Origin: Microcoleus sp036705565
GTDB lineage: Bacteria; Cyanobacteriota; Cyanobacteriia; Cyanobacteriales; Microcoleaceae
Assembly (NCBI GenBank): GCA_036705565.1
Contig: JAUBUY010000034.1
Direction: 5' to 3' (one strand)
DNA length: 64,000 nucleotides
This document shows positions 1 through 8,358 of the stretch, piece after piece. Under the pieces are notes generated by a model, which searched no databases, was not told the origin of the DNA, and saw only the letters and a list, made by a program, of their open reading frames with translations. Within the stretch, counting starts at the first letter, position 1; each line of letters starts with the position of its first letter. Both the position numbers and the translations under genes were made by a program.

Positions 1-462
1 GTATCTAGTGAAATTGGCATTCGGTTGAGTGCCTTTCTCTTCGTTTGGGTGAATCCCCGCCGTTTGGGTCGAGTTTTTGACTCCGCAGGCGGCTTTATCT
101 TACCTGATGCTAACCTTACAGCACCTGATGTTTCTTTTGTCCGAGCCGCACGTCTCAGGCAAAGTCCCCGTTATTTCGGAGAATTAGTCCCAGATTTAGT
201 AGTAGAAATTAAATCACAGAGCGATCGCATTAAACCGCTAGAAAAAAAGATTCAGAATTTCCTAGAACTCGGAGCGCAAGTAGGAATTTTGATCGATCCA
301 GATGAAGAAACTGTAACAGTTTATCGTCAGGAAGGTGAACCGATTGTGTTGGGAAATGAAGATATTTTGACAGTCCCCGAACTTTTCCCTGGTTGGGAAT
401 TGCCAATTGCTGAACTGTGGCCGCCAATTTTTACTGAAGCAGAAACTCAAACTGAAGCCTAA
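1..462 (+). CDS. Uma2 family (DUF820) endonuclease-like protein, 5' end cut by the window
   Basis: The reading frame is open from base 1, so the gene starts outside the window; the TTG at base 25 is internal. The visible 153 codons match residues about 40-190 of the full-length paralogue at 47546-48121 nearly residue for residue (PRRLGRVFDSAGGF, APDVSFVRAARLRQSPRYFG, PDLVVEIKSQSDRIK, FPGWELP). The family has a PD-(D/E)xK-like fold; the D of APDVSF and the E and K of VEIKS are the probable metal and catalytic residues. Uma2 proteins are very numerous in cyanobacteria and are often called putative restriction endonucleases, but their biological role is unsettled. Family assignment is firm, function is not. 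Confidence 0.85.
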   Translation, partial: VSSEIGIRLSAFLFVWVNPRRLGRVFDSAGGFILPDANLTAPDVSFVRAARLRQSPRYFGELVPDLVVEIKSQSDRIKPLEKKIQNFLELGAQVGILIDPDEETVTVYRQEGEPIVLGNEDILTVPELFPGWELPIAELWPPIFTEAETQTEA

Positions 463-502
463 TAAAGTTTATGCAGATTTTACATAGCCAGAAATGCGAA
501 AA

Positions 503-560
503 ACCTCTCTTCTCTTCCTCTGTGTCCTCTGCGCTCTCTGCGGTTAAATAATTCCTATGC
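503..560. repeat. Dispersed CAGAG-type repeat, copy 1
   Basis: CT-rich stretch of 9-nt-like units (CTCTGTGTC, CTCTGCGCT, CTCTGCGG) ending in GGTTAAATAATTCC. The same unit on one strand or the other recurs at 7372-7430, 20635-20690, 49437-49485, 50625-50680 and 51941-51983, always between genes. It fills most of the gap between the Uma2 gene and the glycosyltransferase. Confidence 0.8.
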
Positions 561-598
561 AACCGTAAACGATATCAGTGCAATGGAAAAGCTTTCAA

Positions 599-1597
599 TC
601 AAGCTGGCGTACCGAGAATAATCCACTGCATTAACTGCTCCCACTCTGGAGATTGAGCTAACAAATCTGCATCGAATTCATTTCCCGCATCCTGCGAAAA
701 CTCGGCGAAAGCTTCCGCCCAATTAATTACCGTTTCCACAGGCAAATAAGGCGTATAATTCCAAGAACGCTGCAAAAACTCTACCATCTCAACAGAATGA
801 CCGGTGCGGTACAAATACCAAGCAATCCAAACTAAGGTACTGTACTTGATTTGCTTTTCCAACAATCGTATTTTATCCGGCAATTCGGGGCGGGCAAAAA
901 AATTGTCCATGACTGCGGCGAGGGATTTAGCCTGCGGTAAACCTTTGTACATGGCGCTTTGTTCGTGCTGGCGGTAGCAAACAGTTACTTGCTGCAACCA
1001 CTCTGCTTCGCATCCCATTAAGGCTAAACGCAGCACTAAATCTGTATCTTCCGCTGGGGGAAATCGAGGATCAAATCCGCCGGCGCGCTCTAACCACTGA
1101 CGGCGAAATACCATCGCGCTGGGTAATACTGGTTTCCACCGCAGCCACATTTCTAAGTCTAATTTAGGGACATTTTGCCAGGGTTTGACATCTTTTAGCG
1201 GTTCGCCTATACTATTAACTAGACGCCAGCCGCTGTGAACTATTCCTAGATTTGGTCGCGCTGCAAATACAGCCATTTGTGCTGCTAATTTGTCGGAAAA
1301 AAAGTAGTCGTCCGCATCGAGAAAGGCGATAAATTCTCCTCGCGCTAGCTCGATGCCGTGATTTCTGGCAATCGAAACTCCTCGATTTTGTTGGTAAATG
1401 TAGCGAATTCGATCGCCATATTTCTCTAAAACTAATCTAGTGTCATCTTTGGAACCGTCGTCTATGACAATAATTTCCCAGTTAGTATAGGTTTGGTGCA
1501 GAACGCTATCTACGGCTTGGCCGACGTAAGCAGCACAGTTGTAAGCCGGAATTACTACGCTTACCTGCGGGGTGCGATCGATCGTAACATTACTCAT
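599..1597 (-). CDS. Glycosyltransferase family 2
   Basis: 332 residues, ATG start. The N-terminal GT-A fold is plain: VSVVIPAYNCAAYV at residues 12-25, an early acidic pair in IIVIDDGSKDDT, and the DxD-type metal site in AFLDADDYF near residue 93. A PAEDTDLVLRLA segment around residue 180 is the usual acceptor-side ED motif. The family moves a sugar from a nucleotide donor onto a saccharide or lipid acceptor, typically in cell-surface polysaccharide synthesis. No membrane segment is visible, so it is probably cytoplasmic or peripheral. It stands alone, with no sugar-biosynthesis neighbours, so donor and acceptor cannot be named. The C-terminal 100 residues are helical-looking and not diagnostic. 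Confidence 0.88.
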   Translation of the reverse strand: MSNVTIDRTPQVSVVIPAYNCAAYVGQAVDSVLHQTYTNWEIIVIDDGSKDDTRLVLEKYGDRIRYIYQQNRGVSIARNHGIELARGEFIAFLDADDYFFSDKLAAQMAVFAARPNLGIVHSGWRLVNSIGEPLKDVKPWQNVPKLDLEMWLRWKPVLPSAMVFRRQWLERAGGFDPRFPPAEDTDLVLRLALMGCEAEWLQQVTVCYRQHEQSAMYKGLPQAKSLAAVMDNFFARPELPDKIRLLEKQIKYSTLVWIAWYLYRTGHSVEMVEFLQRSWNYTPYLPVETVINWAEAFAEFSQDAGNEFDADLLAQSPEWEQLMQWIILGTPA

Positions 1598-1645
1598 AAT
1601 TAATTATCTTAAATTCGATTGCGTCTTTATTTTACAATGAGTGTA

Positions 1646-1670
1646 GGGTGCGTCAGTTCCTGACGCACCC
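1646..1670. terminator. Perfect 10-bp hairpin between two minus-strand genes
   Basis: GGGTGCGTCA and TGACGCACCC form a perfect 10-bp stem around a 5-base loop. It lies 33 bases past the stop of the PatA-like gene and just before the glycosyltransferase start. There is no long T-run on the minus-strand side, so it may be a factor-independent terminator of weak form or a dispersed palindromic repeat. A related GGTGCGTCG arm occurs at 45857-45920. Confidence 0.45.
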
Positions 1671-1702
1671 AGCAAGGGGTTATTGTGTTCATTAATTTTG
1701 GT

Positions 1703-2929
1703 TCAAGAATTTGCCAAGGTAAGTTGGTGCGAGTTCAGTAAATCATGGGGGCGAATAGCTGAATGGTAGCGATCGCCTTTTACCTTCAAATACTTGTCAA
1801 CTATTTGCAAAACCTGTTCGGGATTGGCTGGCTTCCTCAAAAAATCGGAAGCACCTGTCAATTTCGCTCGCGTGCGGTCAATTATACTGTCTTGACTGGT
1901 CAAAAACACGATCGGAGTTTCCCGAAAAGCGGGTGTCTTTCGCAAAAAATTGCACAAAGCAAAGCCACTTGTCTTCGGCATCACCACGTCCATAAAAATT
2001 AAAGCAGGCTTTTGTTTGGCGAGGAGGCCCACTCCCTGCATGGGATCTTGAATTTTTAGGACTCGATACCCTTCCGGCAATAAAATTTGCTCTAAAAATT
2101 CGCATACTGTCGGACTGTCATCGATACAGGCAATCAAAGGGCGACCCGGCCCTGCGATCGCCGCCGCCAGGCGCCACTGTTCTATAGGCGACGGCAAGTC
2201 TGGTACTGTTCGGAAATTTACTAAACCCTGCTTGATGTAATTAACTAAAGCGCGAGTTGCCACTGTCACGCACTGCTTTTTCTTAAATGCAATATCCCAA
2301 AGAGTATTCTCGCCGTTGAATACGTTACCCAAAGCGATCAAAGAATTAGAACTAAATCGATTTTGCTGCAACTGGGCCGACGGTTTTAAAAGCGGTGCTT
2401 GTTCTGGATCTACAAGCCACAAACCCATTGCTTTCCACTTTTGCCAAATTTCTTCTGTACAACACAGAATTTTTTCTACTTCTGTTAAAGACAGCAGCAA
2501 AGAAGAGGTAATGGTAGAAAAATATTTCTGGGAGGGACGCCACTCCCGGCGCAAACCCGATTGACCGATCAGAGCAAATAACACTTCCGAAAGGCTGGTG
2601 TGGACGATCGCCCTAGCTTGTTCCAGACTCATTTCGCTGGCTGCTATCCCTCGCTGAAGCAGTTGATATTCCCACAGTTCTCCAGCATTGAGGTCTCTGA
2701 GATCCACTTGAAAGTTTCGACAGTGTTGCCCGATCGCCCTGTACCAGCGTCTCGCTCTGTGCGATCCTCCCGTGGCATACACCAAACTACCCTGAAAAAA
2801 GTAAAGTTGCCACTGTTGTTCCCCTTGCTCTAACACCAGTTTCCCCGTTGCTTGTTTCTGGCTGAGTACAGCCAGAGTATGGGACAACATTTTGTATCCG
2901 ATTGCGGTAGCAGACATATCAACTCGCAT
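1703..2929 (-). CDS. PatA-like response regulator (PATAN/DUF4388 plus receiver domain)
   Basis: From the start chosen here the protein has 408 residues. The N-terminal half is a PATAN/DUF4388 region (LSQKQATGKLVLEQG, LYFFQGSLVYATGG). The C-terminal 125 residues are a CheY-type receiver with the acidic pair in ACIDDSPTV, the phosphoacceptor aspartate in LIFMDVVMP, the conserved Thr/Ser in IVFLTS and the lysine in FLRKPAN. This is the architecture of PatA and of the TaxP1/PixG-type regulators of cyanobacterial phototaxis and pilus motility. No histidine kinase or CheA neighbours it. The frame is open to a GTG at 3016, but the extra residues look non-coding; ATGs at 2929 and 2917 are the credible starts, and AGGGG precedes both. 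Confidence 0.85.
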   Translation of the reverse strand: MRVDMSATAIGYKMLSHTLAVLSQKQATGKLVLEQGEQQWQLYFFQGSLVYATGGSHRARRWYRAIGQHCRNFQVDLRDLNAGELWEYQLLQRGIAASEMSLEQARAIVHTSLSEVLFALIGQSGLRREWRPSQKYFSTITSSLLLSLTEVEKILCCTEEIWQKWKAMGLWLVDPEQAPLLKPSAQLQQNRFSSNSLIALGNVFNGENTLWDIAFKKKQCVTVATRALVNYIKQGLVNFRTVPDLPSPIEQWRLAAAIAGPGRPLIACIDDSPTVCEFLEQILLPEGYRVLKIQDPMQGVGLLAKQKPALIFMDVVMPKTSGFALCNFLRKTPAFRETPIVFLTSQDSIIDRTRAKLTGASDFLRKPANPEQVLQIVDKYLKVKGDRYHSAIRPHDLLNSHQLTLANS

Positions 2930-3133
2930 CCCCTGTACTCTGTTTGTACCATTATATAGCTGCTGAGTTTTGAAAGATAACAGTAATTTTACTGAATTTG
3001 GGTTAAAAAACACCACTAATTGTGAGAATTTAACCCTCTTAGGGACTGATTCCCCCCAGGAGTTTTAGCCATGAGGATGTAACGGCTATTTGCCCTATTA
3101 ACTAATCACTAAAATCGGGATTCTAACTAATAA

Positions 3134-3364
3134 CTAATTGCCTTCGCTATCTGCAGGAGGTACTGGATCGTAACCCCCTGGATGAAAAGGATGACAGCGC
3201 AAAATCCGCTTAACTGCCATTGAGCTGCCACGGGCCGGCCCAAATCTTTCTATTGCTTCGATCGCGTATTGCGAACAAGTGGGCTGAAATCTACAGGCGT
3301 TAGGCAGGTAAGGAGAAATTCCCATTTTGTAGCCTCGGATTAATCCGACCAGCAATATTTTCAC
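3134..3364 (-). CDS. yidD: Membrane protein insertion efficiency factor YidD
   Basis: 76 residues, the normal length. The family signature is complete: GLIRGYKMGISPYLPNACRF, PTCSQYAIEAIERFG, and the C-terminal RCHPFHPGGYDPVP. YidD is a small amphipathic membrane-associated protein thought to help the YidC/Oxa1 insertase. In many bacteria it sits between rnpA and yidC; here neither neighbour is present and truB lies upstream on the same strand about 150 bases away. The product is recognised with high certainty; co-transcription with truB is only possible. Confidence 0.95.
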   Translation of the reverse strand: MKILLVGLIRGYKMGISPYLPNACRFQPTCSQYAIEAIERFGPARGSSMAVKRILRCHPFHPGGYDPVPPADSEGN

Positions 3365-3513
3365 AATTTTTACCTCAGCGATTGATTAGATTAATAGGCC
3401 AATCTCGTCCGGTATCGCTGTAAGCTAGGTGCATCGAGAGCATTCCCAGCGGTTAGAGTTCCGCCAACTTTTTCTGTACCAATTATACCTTTTTTCATTA
3501 TTATTTTAGATAC

Positions 3514-4455
3514 TTAAAGCACAATTTGAGGAGATAATATGGTACTTGTCTCTGAGTTGGCTACTTGACCGATACCTAAAAAATTACCGTCTCGATCGTA
3601 CACCTGCAAGGGATAGGGATGTTCGGGTATTGGGTTGTGGGGGGGATGGTTGCTACTTTCCTCATAGGGATCGATCGACGTTTCGGGAATCGGGAGGCGC
3701 TGTCCTTGAAACCAGCGTTTGGTATATTCAGGGGAAAGGACGATCGCACCTAAATGTCCCAAAACCGCCGATGGCAAAATCGGGCAAAATTTATTCTCCT
3801 GCAATTGCAGTTCTAATTCTTCAAAACTCAGACTTTGGTCGATCGAGAAACCGCTACTTTCGGTGCGAGTCAAACAAGCCAAAGTACCGCCTGTATTCAA
3901 CAGTGCACCCAAATCCCGTGCGATCGCCCGAATGTAAGTACCCGCCCCGCAGGCGATCGACAAATCCAATTCAGGAAAATCCCCCGGCCGCCAATCCAAG
4001 ATTTCCAGCCGAAAAACCTCGACCTTCCTAGCAGCAACTTCCACAGTTTCGCCTTTTCTAGCTAACTCATAAAGGCGTTTTCCTCCCACCTGAACCGCAC
4101 TAAAACTCGGCGGAAATTGATCGATTTTTCCTAGGAAATTTGGGAGTGCAGCTTGGACTTGTTCCAAACTCAACTCTGGCACCGGTCGAGAATGGATAAT
4201 TTCTCCTTCTAAATCGTCAGTAGCAGTAGTTAAGCCAAACCGAATCGTGCCTCGGTAAGCTTTATTGTGTTGGAGATATTGCAGCAGTCTGGTTGCTTTG
4301 CCCAGGGCGATCGGCAAAACGCCAGTCACAGCAGGATCGAGGGTTCCTCCGTGTCCGACTCGCTTGAGTTTCAATAGCCGGCGCACTCGCCCCACGCAGT
4401 CGTGAGATGTCATGCCCGCAGGTTTGTTGAGATTGAGAAAACCGTCAGTAGTCAT
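3514..4455 (-). CDS. truB: tRNA pseudouridine(55) synthase TruB
   Basis: Makes pseudouridine 55 in the T-loop of tRNAs. The N-terminal catalytic core is intact: GFLNLNKPAGMTSHD, then KRVGHGGTLDPAVTGVLP with the catalytic aspartate, followed by RGTIRFGLTT and the YTKIRAIARD-like GAGTYIRAIARDLG segment. At 313 residues it is slightly longer than E. coli TruB's catalytic part and ends in a divergent PUA-like tail containing a Pro/Ser-rich stretch (SSNHPPHNPIPEHPYP). ATG at 4455 is chosen because the upstream TTG at 4470 would read into the repeat at 4457-4510. yidD follows on the same strand. Confidence 0.95.
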   Translation of the reverse strand: MTTDGFLNLNKPAGMTSHDCVGRVRRLLKLKRVGHGGTLDPAVTGVLPIALGKATRLLQYLQHNKAYRGTIRFGLTTATDDLEGEIIHSRPVPELSLEQVQAALPNFLGKIDQFPPSFSAVQVGGKRLYELARKGETVEVAARKVEVFRLEILDWRPGDFPELDLSIACGAGTYIRAIARDLGALLNTGGTLACLTRTESSGFSIDQSLSFEELELQLQENKFCPILPSAVLGHLGAIVLSPEYTKRWFQGQRLPIPETSIDPYEESSNHPPHNPIPEHPYPLQVYDRDGNFLGIGQVANSETSTILSPQIVL

Positions 4456-4456
4456 T

Positions 4457-4510
4457 AGGAAGTTCGGCAACGGATTTTGTAACGGATGTAACGGATATAA
4501 CGGATGTCAG
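4457..4510. repeat. ACGGAT-type short tandem repeat, copy next to truB
   Basis: GTTCGGCAACGGATTTTG followed by three ACGGAT-containing units (AACGGATGT, AACGGATAT, AACGGATGT). It abuts the truB start codon. An almost identical block is found inside the comEC coding sequence at 22455-22495. The rest of the gap to 4682 holds AT-rich short repeats of the CAATTCCCAATT kind and no gene. Confidence 0.75.
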
Positions 4511-4682
4511 GAAGAGGGAAGATGGAAGATGAAAAGTTTTGAGTTTGCTTTTTTTCGCATCGCGAAAGCTAACGTTACTTGCAACGCAAAAGCGGTTTTT
4601 AGTTAACAAGTTAAACATTGAAAACTTAAAACTACAAAGTACCCGCCAGCCCAATTATCAATTCTCAATTCCCCATTCCCAA

Positions 4683-5429
4683 TTAAAGAATAAAGTCGGC
4701 CTGACTGATAGAAGTGCGGGCAACTCCGAATAAAGTAGCCAGAGTTTCCTTGGTGCTTGTAAGCTGAATAATTGTACTGGGCGAAGTTCCTGCCCCAGCG
4801 GAAATGGTGATTTCGCCAAAAGTAAGGCCGGCAGTCAAGCGAATTCGATCCGTACCATCAGTAAAATCTGTAATCACATCCCCGTCTGCCAAACGCCCGA
4901 TCGCAAAAGTATCGTTTCCGGTGCCGCCAGTTAAAGTATCTCGGCCACGATCGCCCGATAAACAGTCATTGCCGATGCCACCAAACAGCGAGTCATCGCC
5001 GGCACCCCCAAAAAGCGAGTCATCGCCCGCGCCTCCCAACAAAGTATCGGTGTCTTGGTTGCCAAACAGCAAATCATTGCCAACGTCGCCCAGCATTGAG
5101 TCAGAACCTTTGCCGCCGTAGAAAGTATCGTCGCCGGCGCCGCCCAAAACGCTGTCGCGGCCCGCACCGCCGAACAGCAAATCATCGCCAACGTCCCCCA
5201 GCAGTGAGTCATCGCCGTCGCCGCCGTAGAGGGAATCGTCTCCGCCTAAGCCGAAAATGCTGTCAGGGCCACCCAAACCAAATATCAAGTTAGCGCCCGC
5301 ACTACCTCTGAGGGAGTCGGGGCCGCTGGTGCCGCGAGTGCCACCAGCGGCCCCTCCGGGACGGGTACCGCCGCCGGTGGGGGTTGGGGTTGTGACGGGA
5401 ATTGGTACAAGTGGCACTGCTGATGGCAT
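4683..5429 (-). CDS. Small RTX (haemolysin-type calcium-binding repeat) protein
   Basis: 248 residues. After a Pro/Thr/Gly-rich start (VPIPVTTPTPTGG) come about a dozen RTX nonapeptides of the form GGxGxDxLx or GxxGxDxLx between residues 45 and 175, such as GGDGDDSLL, GGAGDDTFY and GNQDTDTLL. The end matches the RTX tail also found in the giant protein at 56609-63904 (DGDVITDFTDGTDRIRL, then FGVARTSISQADFIL). RTX repeats bind calcium in a beta-roll after export, usually through a type I system that reads a C-terminal signal; none is encoded nearby. No enzymatic domain is present, so this is probably a secreted or surface calcium-binding protein of unknown role. Confidence 0.85.
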   Translation of the reverse strand: MPSAVPLVPIPVTTPTPTGGGTRPGGAAGGTRGTSGPDSLRGSAGANLIFGLGGPDSIFGLGGDDSLYGGDGDDSLLGDVGDDLLFGGAGRDSVLGGAGDDTFYGGKGSDSMLGDVGNDLLFGNQDTDTLLGGAGDDSLFGGAGDDSLFGGIGNDCLSGDRGRDTLTGGTGNDTFAIGRLADGDVITDFTDGTDRIRLTAGLTFGEITISAGAGTSPSTIIQLTSTKETLATLFGVARTSISQADFIL

Positions 5430-5469
5430 GATTCTGAAGATGGGTAGAAATTTGCAATTCTAACTTAAC

Positions 5470-7284
5470 TTAAAACCGGAAGTTATAAGCTCGCCAACCG
5501 CCGAGATGAGAAATATCGATCGCATCCGCCACAGCATAAGGTTCGCACAAAAAGCCCTGCACCGTCGAGCCGTCCTCCAACACCAGCGTACCAATTCCCA
5601 AGGGCGGGGGGATTTTAGCGACAAATCCGCCGAAAGCCGCGATCGACAACTCCCAAACTTCCACCTCGATCGCGCTACCGCCCTCTATCTGACGCACCAA
5701 TCCCGGCTTGCCCAGAGCAGTACCCGTCAAAGCGTACAGCTTGTAAATCGGGCTGGTACGGCAGGCGCGAACCAAAATGCCTCCGAGCTCGATTAGTTGA
5801 TAATTCAGCGGCTCACCGCTCAAATGAGCGCCAACCACGGCTATTTTGACTCGTTCTTCTGAAGAAGATTTTGCTGCGCTGGCGGGTTCCGGGACGGTTG
5901 GCAGCGGCAGACCGGTTGCGCCCAAAGTTCCCCCCAAGCTAGCGTGGAAAGCAGATCCCAGGCGGCAGAGCGATAAATCGTGCCACGCAGGAGCCATCAG
6001 TGTCAATCCTGCGGGCAATCCGCTGCTTTGAAACCCGCTGGGAACTGCGATCGCGCACAAATCGAGCAAGTTCGCAAAGTTCGTGTAGCGGCCGAGATTG
6101 GTGTTGAGCGCGATCGGCTCGGCTGCAACTTCTGCCACAGTATAAATCGTACCTGTTGTGGGAACCGCCAACACATCCATTGACTGCCACTGAATTTCTG
6201 CCTGCTTGCGGAGCTCGGCCAACCGGTACGACGCGCGGTAGGCTGCGACGGCATCGTAGCGTTTGCCGCCGCTGATAATTTGGTAGACGATCGGATCGAT
6301 CGCATCTGGGTGCGCGTCGAGGAAATCGCCGATCGCGGCCAACCTTTCTGCTACCCAAGGCCCGCCGTAGAGCAGTTCGGCAGCATCCGCAAAGGGTTTG
6401 AAGTCTATAGGTGCGATCGTGCAGCCCAATGATTGCAAGCGCGCGAGATCCTCCCGGTAGCGCTGTTCGGCTTCTGCATTCCCGAAAAATTCGAGTTCGC
6501 CGTCTCCGGGAACTCCCACCCGTAAGCGGGATAAATCCGGCAAAACTTTCGTTTCAGGGTGGCGAGAAAACGCATCCTCAGCGTCAAAACCGCTGGCTAC
6601 TTGCAGCACCGAGGCCGCATCCGCACAGGTGAGAGCGAACACAGAAACGCAATCGAGCGATCGCACTGCCGGTAGCAAGCCGCGAGTGCCGATCGATCCG
6701 CAACTTGGCTTCAGCCCGACAATGTTGGTAAAAGCAGCGGGAACCCGCCCCGATCCTGCGGTATCGGTACCCAGAGCAAAACTCACCAATCCGGCGGAGA
6801 CTGCTGCTGCGGAACCGGAACTCGATCCGCCCGGAATGTAGCGCCGATCGAAGGGATTGCGACAAACTCCATAGGGCGTGCGGGTTCCGACTAATCCTGT
6901 GGCAAATTGATCCATGTTTGTTTTGCCGATCGCGATCGCACCTGCCGCGCACAAACGCTCTACGACTGCGGACGATCGCGCTGGAGTGCTAGCAAACGCA
7001 GGACATCCCGCTGTAGTGGGAACGCCGGCCCAATCGAGATTATCTTTGATCGCAAAAGGTATTCCGTAGAGCGGCAATTGTTGCGGATCTAGGTTTTCCA
7101 AAGCTTTGGCGCGTTCGAGGGTTTCCGCCTGCGGTGCTAAATAAATCCATACTGCCGGATCTGCATAGCGTTCGATCCGATCGTACACGCTCGCGATCGC
7201 ATCTGCAGGCGCGATCGATCCCGTGCGGTAGCGATCGAGCAGCGAATGAATGTCGAGACTGTTGCTGTAGTTAAATTTTTCCAT
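5470..7284 (-). CDS. atzF: Allophanate hydrolase
   Basis: Splits allophanate into ammonia and CO2, the last step of guanidine or urea-carboxylase catabolism. Residues 1-450 are an amidase-signature domain with the Ser-cisSer-Lys triad visible: Lys80 in PFAIKDNLD, the cis-Ser in PGGSSSGS (about 154-155) and the nucleophile near Ser178 in GTDTAGSGR. Residues about 480-604 form the C-terminal domain typical of full-length allophanate hydrolases (VVGAHLSGEPLNYQL, SIAAFGGFVAKIPPPLGIG). The 604-residue length is normal. It is divergent from the riboswitch-controlled guanidine operon and separated from it by a 1.07-kb gap, so it must have its own promoter; I see no second ykkC aptamer on the minus strand there. 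Confidence 0.93.
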   Translation of the reverse strand: MEKFNYSNSLDIHSLLDRYRTGSIAPADAIASVYDRIERYADPAVWIYLAPQAETLERAKALENLDPQQLPLYGIPFAIKDNLDWAGVPTTAGCPAFASTPARSSAVVERLCAAGAIAIGKTNMDQFATGLVGTRTPYGVCRNPFDRRYIPGGSSSGSAAAVSAGLVSFALGTDTAGSGRVPAAFTNIVGLKPSCGSIGTRGLLPAVRSLDCVSVFALTCADAASVLQVASGFDAEDAFSRHPETKVLPDLSRLRVGVPGDGELEFFGNAEAEQRYREDLARLQSLGCTIAPIDFKPFADAAELLYGGPWVAERLAAIGDFLDAHPDAIDPIVYQIISGGKRYDAVAAYRASYRLAELRKQAEIQWQSMDVLAVPTTGTIYTVAEVAAEPIALNTNLGRYTNFANLLDLCAIAVPSGFQSSGLPAGLTLMAPAWHDLSLCRLGSAFHASLGGTLGATGLPLPTVPEPASAAKSSSEERVKIAVVGAHLSGEPLNYQLIELGGILVRACRTSPIYKLYALTGTALGKPGLVRQIEGGSAIEVEVWELSIAAFGGFVAKIPPPLGIGTLVLEDGSTVQGFLCEPYAVADAIDISHLGGWRAYNFRF

Positions 7285-7293
7285 AGTGCACGG

Positions 7294-7430
7294 TCAGTCG
7301 ATTTTAGATTTTAGATTTTAGATTTTAGATTGAAGATTTGACTTCATATCATTTCTGGTTATATGAGGATGATTTAACCGCAGAGAACGCAGAGAACGCA
7401 GAGGGAGATCCCAGAGAGATGAATAATTCC
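7294..7430. repeat. GATTTTA tandem units and CAGAG-type repeat upstream of atzF
   Basis: 7294-7333 holds five consecutive GATTTTA-type heptamer units, a form also present at 35174-35212 and in shorter runs near 42540 and 44395. 7372-7430 is a CAGAG-type repeat (GATTTAACCGCAGAG then AACGCAGAG). Both are short tandemly repeated sequences of the kind common in filamentous cyanobacteria. They sit where the atzF promoter must lie. Confidence 0.7.
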
Positions 7431-7826
7431 AATGCTAACGGATTTGACTTCACAGGCTGTGTTAGGCGATCGTTATTACAACAAATAGAATGTTAGTTTA
7501 CCGCATTGTCGATCGTACTCGCATCCAGTCTAGGACTCGAAGTATTTCTCAAGAAATCTTCAACCATGACCTTGCTGGTTTCGTCTTTTTGTGCAGATAA
7601 ACTTCGCGATCGACAATCGCCCCATCTCATTGCCCGGTTTAATCTTCCAAAAATTTTAATTTTACTTCGAGAAAAACGGTTTTTTGTAACATTTTACACA
7701 TTTTCGCATCAAGTTTGCTGTTAGGGTTTGAAACGTAGCAATCTCGTAAGATTGCACGCTACAGTATGCTTATCTTTAAAAAAAGTAAGTGAATTGCAGC
7801 AATCAACAGTCTAGGATAAATCCCTG

Positions 7827-7957
7827 AGTCCGCCAGGGAATGAATTCCCTGTCTAATAGTTAAAGTCCTCTGAAGAGGACTAATGAGTTTAAAATTTTTA
7901 TTAGTCCTCTTCAGAGGACTTTAGCTTTGAGACAGGGGTTGAAACCCCTGTCGGACT
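7827..7957. repeat. 131-bp palindromic repeat (AGTCCG...CGGACT family), copy 1
   Basis: Bounded by AGTCCG and CGGACT. Inside are nested inverted repeats: AGGGAATGAATTCCCT, then AAGTCCTCTGAAGAGGACT matched by a second AGTCCTCTTCAGAGGACTT, then CAGGGGTTGAAACCCCTG. The whole can fold as a cloverleaf-like set of hairpins. Related copies are at 37595-37767 (intergenic) and 56971-57095 (inside a coding sequence), with a fragment near 50540-50590. The surrounding gap 7431-8060 contains no gene I can support; 7736-7763 is another small hairpin (GCAATCT/AGATTGC). Confidence 0.8.
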
Positions 7958-8065
7958 AGGGGTTTAACGTGGAAAGTTGAAATCAATTGGCTTTTGGAGT
8001 GTCCCTACAAGGGCTAGGTACCTTACCTGAAAAGTGCTGTATACAGACAAAAACCGAAAAAATTT

Positions 8066-8215
8066 AACAGCTTCTAGGGTTCCGATTTGAATCAGTTTCT
8101 AACTCTGTTTAGAAAGTTCAAGTGCTGGTCCGAGAGAAGCAGACTGGTTGCCCCAATATTTTAATTTTAGGGAAACACTAGCCAGTTACACGGCGGGATA
8201 AAAGCCCGGGAGAAA
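8066..8215 (+). promoter_or_regulatory. Guanidine-I riboswitch (ykkC class), aptamer
   Basis: All strongly conserved blocks of the ykkC/guanidine-I aptamer are present in order and spacing: CTAGGGTTCCG at 8074-8084, CTGGTCCGAGAG at 8125-8136, and ACACGG plus GGGATAAAAGCCCGGGAGA at 8188-8213. This class binds free guanidinium and turns on downstream genes. It lies 144 bases before the first gene of the importer-DUF1989-carboxylase operon on the same strand. The match is seen directly; ligand and ON behaviour follow from the class. Confidence 0.95.
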
Positions 8216-8262
8216 CGCGATCGGTCAGCAAGACTCGGTTCGTTAGCTCTCGGGCTTTATCC
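8196..8262 (+). terminator. Expression platform of the guanidine riboswitch
   Basis: The aptamer's 3' block GGATAAAAGCCCGGGAGA (8196-8213) is complementary to TCTCGGGCTTTATCC at 8248-8262. The two structures exclude each other: with guanidine bound the aptamer keeps its 3' block; without it a long stem can form. The stem is followed by TTGTATAT rather than a clean T-run, so termination could be imperfect or the stem could act differently. The pairing is visible; the switching logic is inferred from the class. Confidence 0.75.
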
Positions 8263-8358
8263 TTGTATATCAGGGGGGTTTGCGGCAGCTAAGGAAGCCA
8301 AAGAAGGTGCAAAAGCTCGATCGACATATTCACCTCTAACCAGCAACCAGAATATGCT

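Noticed and set aside
7506..7724. 72-residue plus-strand frame before the riboswitch
   Set aside because: Composition looks random, no ribosome binding site, and it lies in repeat-rich spacer.
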